From assembly GCA_902623415.1 (NCBI GenBank), contig CACNTU010000008.1, positions 1 through 34,345 on the forward strand: a stretch of DNA of 34,345 bases, given 5' to 3'. Below, piece after piece: positions 9,506 through 18,039 of this stretch. The notes under the pieces are model-generated. The model worked only from the letters and a program-made list of their open reading frames with translations, was not told where the DNA came from and did not search any database. A program made the translations under genes and the position numbers. Position 1 is the stretch's first letter. Every line of letters begins with the position of its first letter. The DNA comes from an uncultured Pelagibacteraceae bacterium (GTDB lineage Bacteria; Pseudomonadota; Alphaproteobacteria; Pelagibacterales; Pelagibacteraceae).

Positions 9506-10975
9506 TTAAATTAGACTATAAAAATTTACACCGATCATAATCCTATCTCTTGTCCCATTATAAGATGCAGAATGCATTCTACTAGAGGGAAAAATTAATA
9601 TCATACCTTCCGATGGTAAAATTTCTTTATTTGGGTTTTCAAGTTTTAAAGCTCCAGGTTCACTAGAATTTTGATCACCTATATCGAGATAATATGTTAG
9701 GCTGAATTTTTGGTTAGTTAATTTAAAAGTTTTATCAAAATTATTCAAATGATTGTGAGATACTATACCACTTCCTTCTTGAAAAATATTAAAAAAAGAC
9801 TCCATTATAAAAATATTTGAGTTAACTGCCTTTTTCATAATATCGATTAAATCTCTTTCTACAGTTTTTATTATAGAAAAATCATTTTTAAATAATTGAT
9901 AATCTGATGTTCTTCCATTACCATAATGAAGGTATTTTGGATTTGCATCATCAAGTTTCATAGTTTTTATTTTATAAAGTTTGCCAATAAGATCTTTTTC
10001 TACTTTCCTATTAAAAATAAATGGGTTTGATGTAAGTCTAATTTGAGAATTAATATTACTTTTTTTATTTTTCTCTGAATTTTTTTTTGTTTCGAAAATC
10101 TTTGCTAGCAAATCTTTTTCATTTAATAGATAATCCAAGTTTACAATTGCGTCAGGATAATCAGGTTTTATATTAATTGCTTTTTTAAAACTTGCTTCAG
10201 CCTCATCAAGTTTTCCAAATTGTTTCAATATTAGGCCCAAGTTATTATATCCCAGTTCATAATTTGGTTTAAGTTTAATAGCTGTTCTGTAACATGCCTC
10301 AGCCTCATCAAATTTTCCAATTTTCTTTAATGTGATACCTAAGTTATTATGGGCCTCGACATAATTTGGTTTAAGCTTAATTGCTTTTTTAAAACTTGTC
10401 TCTGCCTCATCAAGTTTTCCAAGCTCTTTCAATGTGATACCCAAGTTGTTAAGGGCCTCAACATAATTTGGCTTAAGTTCAATAGCTGTCCTGTAACATG
10501 CCTCAGCTTCATCAAGTTTTCCAAGTTCTTTCAGTGTGTTTGCTAAATTGTTATGTGCTAGTTCATAATTTGGTTTAAGTTTAATAGCTGTCCTGTAACA
10601 TGCCTCAGCTTCATCAAGTTTTCCAAGTTCTTTCAGTGTAATACCCAAGTTATTATGGGCCTCAAAATAATCTGGTTTAATTTTAATAGCTGTCCTATAT
10701 TCTTCTTCAACCTCATTAAGTTTTCCAAGCTTAAATAAAGTTACACCCAAGTTATTATGGGCCTCAGCATTATCAGGTTTAATTTCAATTATTTTTTTGT
10801 AATTTGTTGCAGCTTCATCAAGTCTACCAAGAGCGATTAGCAAGGCACCGAAGTTATTTCTTACAATTAAATTAGTGGGTTGGCTTTTTAAAATAGAATA
10901 ATAAAGTTCTTCAGCTTCTTTTAACCTACCTTCTCTATGAGCATGAATAGCTTCATTAACATTTAAATCGTTCAT
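9506..10975 (-). CDS. TPR-repeat protein fused to a C-terminal 2OG-Fe(II) oxygenase domain
   Basis: 489 residues. Residues 1-272 form eight consecutive tetratricopeptide repeats of exactly 34 residues, most close to NNLGITLKELGKLDEAEACY. After a Lys/Asn-rich linker (about 285-305), residues about 310-489 form a double-stranded beta-helix oxygenase domain. Its likely iron ligands are in SHNHLN (H407, H409) and RMHSAS (H468), with R476 or R478 for 2-oxoglutarate. HxH in place of HxD resembles the putative oxygenase family TIGR02466 as I recall it. FPSSRMH and IGVNFYSL fit that group. The fusion suggests that the TPRs recognise a protein or peptide substrate that is hydroxylated; this is inference. 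Several repeats are almost identical at DNA level. Start ATG at 10975; the preceding gap is 121 bases. Confidence 0.88.
   Translation of the reverse strand: MNDLNVNEAIHAHREGRLKEAEELYYSILKSQPTNLIVRNNFGALLIALGRLDEAATNYKKIIEIKPDNAEAHNNLGVTLFKLGKLNEVEEEYRTAIKIKPDYFEAHNNLGITLKELGKLDEAEACYRTAIKLKPNYELAHNNLANTLKELGKLDEAEACYRTAIELKPNYVEALNNLGITLKELGKLDEAETSFKKAIKLKPNYVEAHNNLGITLKKIGKFDEAEACYRTAIKLKPNYELGYNNLGLILKQFGKLDEAEASFKKAINIKPDYPDAIVNLDYLLNEKDLLAKIFETKKNSEKNKKSNINSQIRLTSNPFIFNRKVEKDLIGKLYKIKTMKLDDANPKYLHYGNGRTSDYQLFKNDFSIIKTVERDLIDIMKKAVNSNIFIMESFFNIFQEGSGIVSHNHLNNFDKTFKLTNQKFSLTYYLDIGDQNSSEPGALKLENPNKEILPSEGMILIFPSSRMHSASYNGTRDRIMIGVNFYSLI
10160..10975 (-). repeat. Eight tandem 102-bp units encoding TPRs
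   Basis: Units are exactly 102 bases and in phase with the reading frame. The stretch 10481-10537 is identical over 57 bases to 10583-10639, one unit away. The copy at 10277 onward, two units from 10481, is similar but diverged. This points to recent duplication or gene conversion within the array and makes copy number prone to change. Confidence 0.9.
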
Positions 10976-11079
10976 TAGTGATATTTAATACCAAAAATAA
11001 TATATACATTCAAATTATGTAATATAGTAAATACATAAAGATAATAGAATTAAATTAGCTTTAAAAAATATTTTAAAAT

Positions 11080-11097
11080 TGATAATCTAAATTATCA
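11080..11097 (+). promoter_or_regulatory. Inverted repeat over the start codon of the 2OG oxygenase gene
   Basis: TGATAAT (11080-11086) and ATTATCA (11091-11097) are complementary with a CTAA loop; the last base is the A of the ATG at 11097. The hairpin is AT-only apart from one G-C pair and weak on its own. It could be an operator or slightly hinder initiation. No Shine-Dalgarno is visible. Confidence 0.25.
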
Positions 11098-11639
11098 TGA
11101 GAGAAGCACCTTATTCGTTTGGAAAAATATACAATCTTGATCAGGTTAAAGAATTAAACAACATCATCAAACAAAACTTTGTTGAAGGTGAGGATGATTA
11201 TGCAAGAGGAGCAGAAAAAACTTCAGACGTAAAGTTTGTAAGATTTGGGAGAATTCAAAAATATTTAGGACCTTTTTTAGATTTTTGTTATACATCGAAT
11301 ATTAATTATTTTGGGTTTGATCTTCATCCAATAACCTCTCAAAAACGATTAAATTACAATATCTATAAAAAAGGAACGGAATATAATTGGCACATAGATG
11401 CTGTTTCAAAAGATCCTGTTAGAGACATTAAACTTACAGCTTTATTAAACTTGTCAGAGGAAAAGTATGATGGTGGAGAATTACTTCTTTTCAAAACATG
11501 GGAAATAGTTTGCAAAGAATTTAATCAACCAGGGACTGCAATAATATTCCCATCATTTACAAATCATAAAGTTAAAAAAGTGGAAACTGGATCTAGAAAT
11601 ACGCTGGCCCTATGGATGTCTGGTCCAAAATTCAGATAA
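11097..11639 (+). CDS. 2OG-Fe(II) oxygenase, prolyl 4-hydroxylase-like
   Basis: A 180-residue single-domain protein with the full facial triad of Fe(II)/2-oxoglutarate oxygenases: NWHIDA gives H99 and D101, FTNHKV gives H157, and R167 in TGSRNTLALW is placed to bind 2-oxoglutarate. GTAIIFPSF precedes the distal His as in P4H-like and PKHD-type hydroxylases. Substrate unknown; small members of this group are common in marine bacteria and their phages. It is divergent from the TPR-oxygenase gene and ends 4 bases before the convergent end of tsaD. No signal peptide. Confidence 0.87.
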   Translation: MREAPYSFGKIYNLDQVKELNNIIKQNFVEGEDDYARGAEKTSDVKFVRFGRIQKYLGPFLDFCYTSNINYFGFDLHPITSQKRLNYNIYKKGTEYNWHIDAVSKDPVRDIKLTALLNLSEEKYDGGELLLFKTWEIVCKEFNQPGTAIIFPSFTNHKVKKVETGSRNTLALWMSGPKFR

Positions 11640-11643
11640 GGTT

Positions 11644-12717
11644 CTATAATTCTATACCAGCACCTTTAAGAAAAGCTGCATTTTCATCTAAAGGCCATCT
11701 AGGTTTTGCTGGATAATCTAAATTACTAAATTGATTTATTTTAAATTTTTCCAAACCTACCATCGCAATCATTGCTGCATTATCTCCACAGAACTCTATC
11801 GTTGGAAAAATACTTTTATAATTATTTTCTTCACATAGTTTGATTAACATAGACCTAATTTTTTTATTTGCCGCAACACCACCTGCGACTACAAAAGTTT
11901 TCTCTCTGAGTTCATTTATTTTTTCAAATTCATTAAAGGCAATTTTTGTTTTTTTATATAAAATTTCCTCAATTGTTTTTTGAAAAGATGCTGCAAGATC
12001 ATATTTATCTTGTTCTGATTTAATTGTTTTGCTTATCTTCAACACGGCAGTTTTTAGACCTGCAAAAGAAAGATTGCATCCTCCTTTGCTGAAAATTGGT
12101 TTTGGTAAATCATATTTTTCTGGATCACCTTTTTTAGCTAAAATTTCTATTTGAGGTCCTCCTGGAAATTCTATTCCTAAAAGCTTGGCTGTTTTGTCAA
12201 ATGCTTCACCTAAAGCGTCATCAATCGTTGTTCCTAATCTTTTATATTTACCAAGGTTCTGAACACTTAAATATTGTGAGTGCCCACCTGAAATTAAAAG
12301 AAGTAAATATGGATAATTTAAATTTGTATTTAGTTTTGGACTTAAGGCATGTCCCTCTAAATGATTAACAGCTATAAAAGGTTTATTCATTGCTGTTGCG
12401 AAAGCTTTACCAAAACTTAACCCAACTGATAAACAAACAATTAATCCAGGACCAGCGGTAGAAGCAACCGCATCTATTTCTTCAATTTTTCTTCCACTTT
12501 CATCAATAGCTTTTTTGACAATCCAATCAATTTTTTCAATATGTGAACGTGCTGCTAGTTCAGGTACTACACCACCAAACTCCTTATGAACCTCCACTTG
12601 GCTAGAAACAATGTTGGATAAAACTACAGGGAATCCTTCTTCATTTTCAGTTATTAAAGAAGCTGCTGTTTCATCACAACTAGACTCTATTCCAAGAATT
12701 AAGGGTTTTTTGCTCAT
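11644..12717 (-). CDS. tsaD: tRNA N6-adenosine threonylcarbamoyltransferase TsaD
   Basis: Transfers threonylcarbamoyl to A37 of ANN-decoding tRNAs, working with TsaB, TsaC and TsaE; essential in most bacteria. The 357 residues begin LILGIESSCDETAAS, the family's actin-fold opening. The metal-binding motif is HLEGH (H119, H123), followed by LLLISGGHSQ and, near the C-terminus, VVAGGVAANKKIR and FCGDNAAMIA. The gene is monocistronic on the minus strand, divergent from hemC with a 54-base gap, a gene order also seen in other alphaproteobacteria. Confidence 0.97.
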   Translation of the reverse strand: MSKKPLILGIESSCDETAASLITENEEGFPVVLSNIVSSQVEVHKEFGGVVPELAARSHIEKIDWIVKKAIDESGRKIEEIDAVASTAGPGLIVCLSVGLSFGKAFATAMNKPFIAVNHLEGHALSPKLNTNLNYPYLLLLISGGHSQYLSVQNLGKYKRLGTTIDDALGEAFDKTAKLLGIEFPGGPQIEILAKKGDPEKYDLPKPIFSKGGCNLSFAGLKTAVLKISKTIKSEQDKYDLAASFQKTIEEILYKKTKIAFNEFEKINELREKTFVVAGGVAANKKIRSMLIKLCEENNYKSIFPTIEFCGDNAAMIAMVGLEKFKINQFSNLDYPAKPRWPLDENAAFLKGAGIEL

Positions 12718-12744
12718 TCAAATAGTTTTTAATAACTGTACAAT
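12716..12744 (+). promoter_or_regulatory. Candidate sigma-70 promoter for hemC-hemD
   Basis: TTCAAA at 12716-12721 and TACAAT at 12739-12744 are separated by 17 bases, matching the consensus at 4 of 6 and 5 of 6 positions. Transcription would start near 12751, giving a leader of about 20 bases to the hemC ATG at 12772. The -35 overlaps the tsaD start codon. AT-rich sequence raises the chance of a random match. Confidence 0.4.
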
Positions 12745-12771
12745 CTTTATACAAGTAAGAAATAATTTTTT

Positions 12772-13689
12772 ATGAGAAAAAAAATAATAATTGGATCTAG
12801 GGGTAGTAAGCTTGCCTTACTTTATGCTCAACAAGCTAAAGATAAGATTATTGAAAATACCAACCTTGGTAATGAAGATATTTTAATTAAATCAATTACA
12901 ACTAAAGGTGACGAAGTAAAGGATATAAGATTATCTGAGCTTGGTGGCAAAGGTTTGTTTTCCAGTAATATTGAAAAAGAACTACAGTTAAAAAATATTG
13001 ATATTGCAGTCCATGCACTGAAAGATATGCCTGCTAATGAGACAGAAGGATTAAGGACAGATACATTTCTTGAGAGAAATGATCCTAGGGAGATTTTAAT
13101 TACAAAGAACAAAAAAAAACTTAAAGACTTAGATCAAAAGTCAATTGTTGGTACCTCATCATACAGAAGAGAATTTCAAATTAAAAAAATAAGACAGGAT
13201 TTGAACTGTAAACTAATTAGAGGAAATGTAGATACTAGAATTAGAAAATTGAATGATGGGATGTATGATGCAATTATTTTGTCTTATGCTGGTATCAAAT
13301 TTTTAAAATTTGAAAATGAAATCTCAGAAATTTTTTCAGCTGAAGAAATAATTCCTAGTGCAGGACAAGGCGTAATTGCTGTTCAGTGCAGGGAGAATGA
13401 TAATGAGATAATTTCTATTTTAAACAAAATTAATCATGAGGAAACACATAAAAGAGCTCACCTTGAAAGAAATATTTTAAAAGTTTTAGATGGAGATTGC
13501 GAAACAGCTATTGGCGCTCATTCAGTGGTTGATGGAGATAAGATTATAGTGGAGGCTGAACTTTTTTCTTTAGATGGTAAACAAAGATTTTATGAAAAAA
13601 AAGTTGGTAATTTGAATGAGTTTAAAGAAATTGGTAAAGAGATTGGAATGCTTTTAAAAACAAAATCAAATAATTCATATAAAAGATAA
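12772..13689 (+). CDS. hemC: Hydroxymethylbilane synthase (porphobilinogen deaminase)
   Basis: Polymerises four porphobilinogen units to hydroxymethylbilane in tetrapyrrole synthesis. 305 residues, as expected. It opens IIIGSRGSKLALLYAQ, with SELGGKGLFSSNIE, VHALKDMP, GTSSYRREFQI, LIRGNVDTRIRKL and SAGQGVIAVQCR all in order. The dipyrromethane cofactor attaches to C243 in LDGDCETAIGAH. Two bases separate its stop from hemD, indicating one transcript. The product feeds heme, used by the cytochrome c maturation genes at the right end of the window. Confidence 0.97.
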   Translation: MRKKIIIGSRGSKLALLYAQQAKDKIIENTNLGNEDILIKSITTKGDEVKDIRLSELGGKGLFSSNIEKELQLKNIDIAVHALKDMPANETEGLRTDTFLERNDPREILITKNKKKLKDLDQKSIVGTSSYRREFQIKKIRQDLNCKLIRGNVDTRIRKLNDGMYDAIILSYAGIKFLKFENEISEIFSAEEIIPSAGQGVIAVQCRENDNEIISILNKINHEETHKRAHLERNILKVLDGDCETAIGAHSVVDGDKIIVEAELFSLDGKQRFYEKKVGNLNEFKEIGKEIGMLLKTKSNNSYKR

Positions 13690-13690
13690 T

Positions 13691-14389
13691 ATGCATATTT
13701 TGTTAACTAGACCGCTGGAGGATTGTTCTGAAATGATATTAAAATTTCAATCATTAGGACATCAAGTTTCTCATCTTCCATTAATAACAATTGAAAAGGT
13801 TAATTATGAAGAAATTAACTTTTCTGAATATGGTGGAATTGTTTTTACTAGTGCAAATGCAGTAAAATTTTTAAACACAGTAAAATTAGATAAAAATATT
13901 AAATGCTTTTGTGTTGGAAACGCTACAGAAAACAAAGCAAGAAGTTTTGGTTTTCAAAATACAATTGCAGCTGAAGGAAATGTTACAAACTTAAAGGAGT
14001 TAATTATACAAAGTTACGAGACCAAAAATAAAGAATTACTTTATGTTAGTGGTGAAAAAATATCGGTTGATTTAGATCAACAGTTATTAAGTGAAGGTTT
14101 TAAGGTAAAAAGAATTATTAATTACAGAGTAGATCATAATCAAAAATTTGATGAGAAATTTGTTAATGAATTAAAATTAAATATGCCTGATATGGTCTAT
14201 GTTTACTCTCAAAATAGTGCGTCAAGTTTCTTAAATTTCATAAAGATTTACCAAACCGAAAATTTATGGATGAGTACAAATTTGATGTGTATAGGCGAAA
14301 AAACCTCATCAATACTGAACGAAATTAAATGGAAAAAGATTTTTCTTTTTAACCCTGGAGAAGAAGAGTTTTTGTTATATAAAATTTAG
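13691..14389 (+). CDS. hemD: Uroporphyrinogen-III synthase
   Basis: Cyclises hydroxymethylbilane to uroporphyrinogen III with inversion of ring D. This family is poorly conserved; recognisable features are the N-terminal ILLTRPLEDC, FTSANAVKF, CVGNATENKARSFGF, LLYVSGEKIS and the C-terminal MVYVYSQNSASSF and CIGEKTSSIL. 232 residues is normal. Position directly after hemC is the strongest support. The following MscS gene begins 2 bases after the stop, so it may share the transcript. Confidence 0.9.
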   Translation: MHILLTRPLEDCSEMILKFQSLGHQVSHLPLITIEKVNYEEINFSEYGGIVFTSANAVKFLNTVKLDKNIKCFCVGNATENKARSFGFQNTIAAEGNVTNLKELIIQSYETKNKELLYVSGEKISVDLDQQLLSEGFKVKRIINYRVDHNQKFDEKFVNELKLNMPDMVYVYSQNSASSFLNFIKIYQTENLWMSTNLMCIGEKTSSILNEIKWKKIFLFNPGEEEFLLYKI

Positions 14390-14391
14390 AA

Positions 14392-15477
14392 ATGGAATTA
14401 ATTAATAATTTTTCGGAGATATTTTTATCAGTATGGAATAAAGGAATTCTTGGTGTTGATATTTTTCAAATTTTAATTGGTATTGGAATATTTTTACTAT
14501 TCTTAATTTTTAGAGGTCTAATAAGTAAATTAGTTATTAAAAAATTAGAAATTATCTCGAAAAGAACAACAAATAAATTAGATGATACTTTTGTTCAATC
14601 ACTTGTAGGTCCAGCAAGATTTTTACCAATTGTATTAGGATTTTTTATTGCAAGCTACTACATGACTTTCTCACTAGAAGGAAGAGAAGTGGTAGATACA
14701 ATTAATAGAACTTTGATCACTATTTTAATTTTTTGGGTAATTCACCAAATCATAGAACCAATCTCATACATACTTAGTGGTTTAGACAAATTGTTAACAA
14801 GAGAACTTATTGGCTGGATAATTAAATCGTTAAAAATTTTAATTTTTATTTTAGGTTTAGCAGCAGTTTTAGAATTGTGGGGAATTAAAATAGGTCCAAT
14901 CATTGCAGGTCTTGGATTGTTTGGTGTTGCTGTAGCATTAGGGGCACAAGATTTATTCAAAAATTTAATATCGGGAATTTTAGTTTTAGTTGAAAAGAGA
15001 TTTAAAATTGGAGATTGGATAGCTGTCGAGGGTATTATTGAAGGTGTGGTAGAAAAGATTGGATTTAGATCAACAACAATTAGAAAGTTTGATAAATCTC
15101 TTGCTATTATTCCAAATTTTCAATTTGCCGAAAACGCAGTTGTAAATGTAAGTGAAACTTCAAATTGGTTAATTAGTTGGATTATTACACTTCAATATGA
15201 CACTACGGTAGATCAGTTAAAAAAAATTAGAGATGAAATTGAAAGTCATATTAATTCAAGCGAAGATTATAATACCTCAATTGGTGTTGCGGTAAGAGTT
15301 GATAAATTTTCTGATAGTTCAATAGATATGTATGTAAGATGCTTTACAAAAACAGGAAGTTGGAATAATTGGCTTGATGTAAAAGAAAGATTAGCAATTG
15401 CGATTAAGGAAATTGTAGAAAAAAATGGTGCTTCATTTGCTTTCCCAAGTCAGTCGATTTATGTTGAGAAAAAATGA
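14392..15477 (+). CDS. MscS family mechanosensitive ion channel
   Basis: 361-residue inner-membrane channel that would release solutes on hypo-osmotic shock. Hydrophobic segments lie at about residues 22-42, 76-92, 104-125 and 145-162, followed by the pore helix GLGLFGVAVALGAQDLFKNL (about 172-192). The beta domain follows with RFKIGDWIAVEGIIEGVVEKI and IGFRSTTIRKFD, then the alpha-beta C-terminal region. This is the standard small-to-medium MscS layout. It starts 2 bases after hemD and its end overlaps yggT by four bases (ATGA), so hemC-hemD-mscS-yggT-folD may form one transcriptional unit. Confidence 0.93.
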   Translation: MELINNFSEIFLSVWNKGILGVDIFQILIGIGIFLLFLIFRGLISKLVIKKLEIISKRTTNKLDDTFVQSLVGPARFLPIVLGFFIASYYMTFSLEGREVVDTINRTLITILIFWVIHQIIEPISYILSGLDKLLTRELIGWIIKSLKILIFILGLAAVLELWGIKIGPIIAGLGLFGVAVALGAQDLFKNLISGILVLVEKRFKIGDWIAVEGIIEGVVEKIGFRSTTIRKFDKSLAIIPNFQFAENAVVNVSETSNWLISWIITLQYDTTVDQLKKIRDEIESHINSSEDYNTSIGVAVRVDKFSDSSIDMYVRCFTKTGSWNNWLDVKERLAIAIKEIVEKNGASFAFPSQSIYVEKK

Positions 15478-15764
15478 TAGCTATTTTTTATTTAGTTTTA
15501 CAAATTTTAAAATTGTATTCTTATGTTGTAATCGCCAATGTTATTGTAAGTTGGTTAATAGCTTTTAACGTTCTTAATACTCAAAATAGGTTTGTGTATG
15601 CAATTTTAGAGTTGAGTTACAAATTAACCGAGCCTTTCCTTAATAAAATTAGACGTTTTTTGCCAAATTTAGGTTCACTAGATATTTCTCCAATCATTCT
15701 TCTTTTATTGATTTGGTTTATCGAAATGTGTATGAAGCTGTACATCGCACCAATGATTTTTTAA
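15474..15764 (+). CDS. YggT family membrane protein
   Basis: A 96-residue protein with two long hydrophobic regions (about 2-30 and 68-94) around the conserved stretch LTEPFLNKIRRFLPNLGSLDISPII, which is diagnostic of the YGGT family. These proteins occur in most bacteria and in plastids; in E. coli YggT has been tied to osmotic tolerance, but the molecular role is unsettled. Its ATG overlaps the MscS stop (ATGA), so a role together with the osmotic channel is an attractive inference. folD begins 9 bases after its stop. Confidence 0.92.
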   Translation: MIAIFYLVLQILKLYSYVVIANVIVSWLIAFNVLNTQNRFVYAILELSYKLTEPFLNKIRRFLPNLGSLDISPIILLLLIWFIEMCMKLYIAPMIF

Positions 15765-15773
15765 GAGAGAAAA

Positions 15774-16619
15774 ATGATTTTAATTGATGGAAAAAAAGCA
15801 GCCGCAGAATTAAGAGCCGAGTTAAAGGAAGAAGTTGCAGAGTTAAAATCAAAACATAATAAAGTACCAGGTTTAACGGTAATACTGATTGGTGATTTAA
15901 CACCTAGTCAAATTTATGTAAGAAATAAAGAGAAGTCAGCAAATGAGGTAGGATTAAAATCTGAAGTAATTAAATATCCAGACTCAGTTGAAGAAAAGAC
16001 TGTTCTAGAAAAAATTCAAGAACTAAACCGTGATGAAACTGTTTCAGGAATTTTAGTTCAACTTCCTTTACCTAAGCATATTGATAAGCAGAAGGTTATA
16101 GAAGCTATTGATCCCTTAAAAGATGTAGATGGATTTCATCCAATGAATGTAGGCAATCTTTCATCTGGTTATGAAAGTTCGATACCTTGTACTCCGCTTG
16201 GATGTTATTTATTGATAAAAAAGATTGAACCTAATTTAAGTGGTAAAAAAGCTGTGATTGTGGGTAGATCAAATTTAAATGGTAAACCAATGACACAACT
16301 TCTTTTAAAAGAAAATTGTACCGTAACTATAACTCATTCAAAAACTAAAGATTTAAAAGCTGAATGTTTAGAGGCAGATATAATTGTTGCAGCTGTAGGT
16401 ATACCCGAACTTGTTCGAGGAGATTGGGTTAAAAAAGATGCTATTGTTATTGATGTTGGTATAAATAAAACTGACAATGGTATAGTTGGAGATGTTCATT
16501 TTGATGAAGTTTCAAAAAATGCAAAAGCACTTACACCAGTTCCAGGTGGTGTAGGTCCAATGACCATTGCTTGTTTACTTAAAAATACCATAGACTGTTT
16601 CAAAAGATCGCAAATTTAA
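15774..16619 (+). CDS. folD: Bifunctional methylenetetrahydrofolate dehydrogenase / cyclohydrolase FolD
   Basis: Oxidises 5,10-methylene-THF and hydrolyses methenyl-THF to 10-formyl-THF, the one-carbon donor for PurH. 281 residues. Active-site Y48 and K52 in IYVRNKEKSA, VQLPLP at 95-100, DPLKDVDGFHP, the dinucleotide-binding VIVGRSNLNGKP and the closing PVPGGVGPMTI are all present. An AAGAGAG Shine-Dalgarno overlapping the yggT stop precedes the ATG. One-carbon metabolism is central in SAR11, which oxidises methylated compounds, but nothing here shows a dedicated role beyond housekeeping. Confidence 0.98.
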   Translation: MILIDGKKAAAELRAELKEEVAELKSKHNKVPGLTVILIGDLTPSQIYVRNKEKSANEVGLKSEVIKYPDSVEEKTVLEKIQELNRDETVSGILVQLPLPKHIDKQKVIEAIDPLKDVDGFHPMNVGNLSSGYESSIPCTPLGCYLLIKKIEPNLSGKKAVIVGRSNLNGKPMTQLLLKENCTVTITHSKTKDLKAECLEADIIVAAVGIPELVRGDWVKKDAIVIDVGINKTDNGIVGDVHFDEVSKNAKALTPVPGGVGPMTIACLLKNTIDCFKRSQI

Positions 16620-16657
16620 TAATTAAACCCCAAGATGTAATCTGTTAGTTTATTGGG

Positions 16658-16861
16658 ATGAAAAAACCTAAGCGACCTTACAGATTTGGAATAATTTTTT
16701 TACTTCTTACTGTTCCACCTATTGGAGCAACCCAGCTAGGTTGGTATTTGCATGACATGCAAACTGGTTTTGATTATGGTATGATTGTAGGCACAATATC
16801 AGTGATTTATGCTGCATATTTGATGTATGAAAAAAACTGGCGTGAAGAGGATGAAGAATAA
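16658..16861 (+). CDS. Small two-helix membrane protein of unknown function (67 aa)
   Basis: 67 residues with a basic N-terminus (MKKPKRPYRFG), two hydrophobic segments (about 10-28 and 39-57) and a highly acidic C-terminus (NWREEDEE). The charge distribution predicts an N-in, C-in hairpin. No family recognised. It lies 38 bases after folD and 3 bases before the SHOCT-domain gene, suggesting co-expression with the latter. Coding status rests on close packing, typical composition and an ATG start. Confidence 0.65.
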   Translation: MKKPKRPYRFGIIFLLLTVPPIGATQLGWYLHDMQTGFDYGMIVGTISVIYAAYLMYEKNWREEDEE

Positions 16862-16864
16862 ATT

Positions 16865-17140
16865 ATGGAAAAAATAATTTTTTTTGGATTGGTTATTCCT
16901 ATTATGGCTTATGTTTTATACTTAGGTGGTATGGCAATAATGAATGGTTTTAAATCTAAGGAAGCTAATAGAGCTGAGAAAGAGGAAGCTGAAAGTGAGG
17001 GTAGGGAGACAAGCGAAACTTCTGATGAACAAAGCAGCAATTTAAGTGATGAACTTACTAAATTGAATGATTTAAAAGAAAAAGGAATTATTTCTCAAGA
17101 GGAATTTGAAAAGGCGAAAAATAAACTATTAAATAATTAA
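16865..17140 (+). CDS. SHOCT-domain small membrane-anchored protein
   Basis: 91 residues: one N-terminal membrane helix (about 3-26), a charged Glu/Ser-rich linker (about 33-60) and a C-terminal SHOCT motif, KLNDLKEKGIISQEEFEKAK, the short helical module often found at protein ends. SHOCT domains are thought to mediate oligomerisation or membrane-proximal interaction; no enzyme domain is attached. It sits 3 bases after the small two-helix gene and 11 bases before the hydrolase gene. Function unknown. Confidence 0.75.
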   Translation: MEKIIFFGLVIPIMAYVLYLGGMAIMNGFKSKEANRAEKEEAESEGRETSETSDEQSSNLSDELTKLNDLKEKGIISQEEFEKAKNKLLNN

Positions 17141-17151
17141 ATAGTTTAATC

Positions 17152-18039
17152 ATGTTTAATGGTTTTAAAAAAAAATTTGTTAAAGTAAGCAAGGGTAAAA
17201 TTTTTTGTAGATTTAAAGGTAATGGTCCCCCCTTATTATTACTTCATGGATATCCCCAAACACATGTGATGTGGCACAAGACTGCCCCTGAGCTTAGTAA
17301 ATATTTCACTGTAATAGTTGCTGATCTTAGAGGATATGGAGATAGTTTAGTTTTACCTGGTGGTACTAATCATAAAAATTATTCTAAAAGAGAAATGGCT
17401 AAAGATATGGTTCAATTGATGAGTAAATTAAATTTTAAAAAATTTTTTGTTGCTGGACACGATAGAGGTGGGAGAGTTGCACATAGAATGGCAAGAGATT
17501 ATAGAAATAAGATTATGGCTTTAAGTGTATTAGATATTTGTCCAACTCTAGATATGTACGAGCATACTGATATGAAATTTGCAAAAGGATATTTTCACTG
17601 GTTTTATTTAATACAGCCAGCACCTTTACCAGAGAAAATGATAATGGCAGATCCTAAAAGATGGTTAAAAAGTCGTTTTAATAGGTCATCAAAACGTGTG
17701 ATTGGAAAAGTTGAAGATGAATATTTTAGAGCCTTTAAACAAAAAAAAAGAATTCATGCAACTTGTGAGGATTATAGGGCTGCGGCTACTATAGATTTAG
17801 AGCATGACAAAAAAGACAGAAAAAAAAAATTAAATATTCCTATACAAGTTTTGTGGGGTAAAAAGGGAGTTGTTGGAACGCAATTTAAATCAGTTAAAAT
17901 TTGGCAAAAATACACAAACAAAAAAGTTTATGGATCAGAAATTAATTCAGATCATTTCATTCCAGAGGAGAGTCCTAAACAAACGATTAATCACTTAAAA
18001 AAATTTTTTTTAAAAAATGTTAAAAATAATTCCAAATAA
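17152..18039 (+). CDS. Alpha/beta hydrolase, haloacetate (fluoroacetate) dehalogenase-like
   Basis: 295-residue alpha/beta hydrolase whose active site matches fluoroacetate dehalogenase nearly residue for residue as I recall it: nucleophile D104 with R105 and R108 in AGHDRGGRVAHR, D128 in LDICPT, H149-W150 in YFHWFY, Y208 in CEDYRA, and the base H268 in SDHFIPEES. The oxyanion motif LLHGYPQ is at 31-37. The H/W/Y trio forms the halide pocket in characterised dehalogenases. This suggests hydrolytic removal of halide from a short 2-haloacid, but epoxide hydrolases share the fold, so the substrate stays unproven. No signal peptide. Its end overlaps the TauD-like gene by 23 bases. Confidence 0.85.
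   Translation: MFNGFKKKFVKVSKGKIFCRFKGNGPPLLLLHGYPQTHVMWHKTAPELSKYFTVIVADLRGYGDSLVLPGGTNHKNYSKREMAKDMVQLMSKLNFKKFFVAGHDRGGRVAHRMARDYRNKIMALSVLDICPTLDMYEHTDMKFAKGYFHWFYLIQPAPLPEKMIMADPKRWLKSRFNRSSKRVIGKVEDEYFRAFKQKKRIHATCEDYRAAATIDLEHDKKDRKKKLNIPIQVLWGKKGVVGTQFKSVKIWQKYTNKKVYGSEINSDHFIPEESPKQTINHLKKFFLKNVKNNSK

Noticed and set aside
11069-11079. ATTTTAAAAT palindrome in the oxygenase divergent region
   Set aside because: Pure A/T palindromes arise often by chance here.
12828-13112. A 94-codon open frame on the minus strand
   Set aside because: Lies fully within hemC, whose motifs are unambiguous on the plus strand; its translation has no family features. Similar antisense frames opposite ccmF, acs, the symporter and the photolyase genes were dropped for the same reason.
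16628-16657. CCCCAA / TTGGG pairing between folD and the small membrane protein gene
   Set aside because: Five pairs across about 20 bases with no supporting features; not a convincing terminator or leader.
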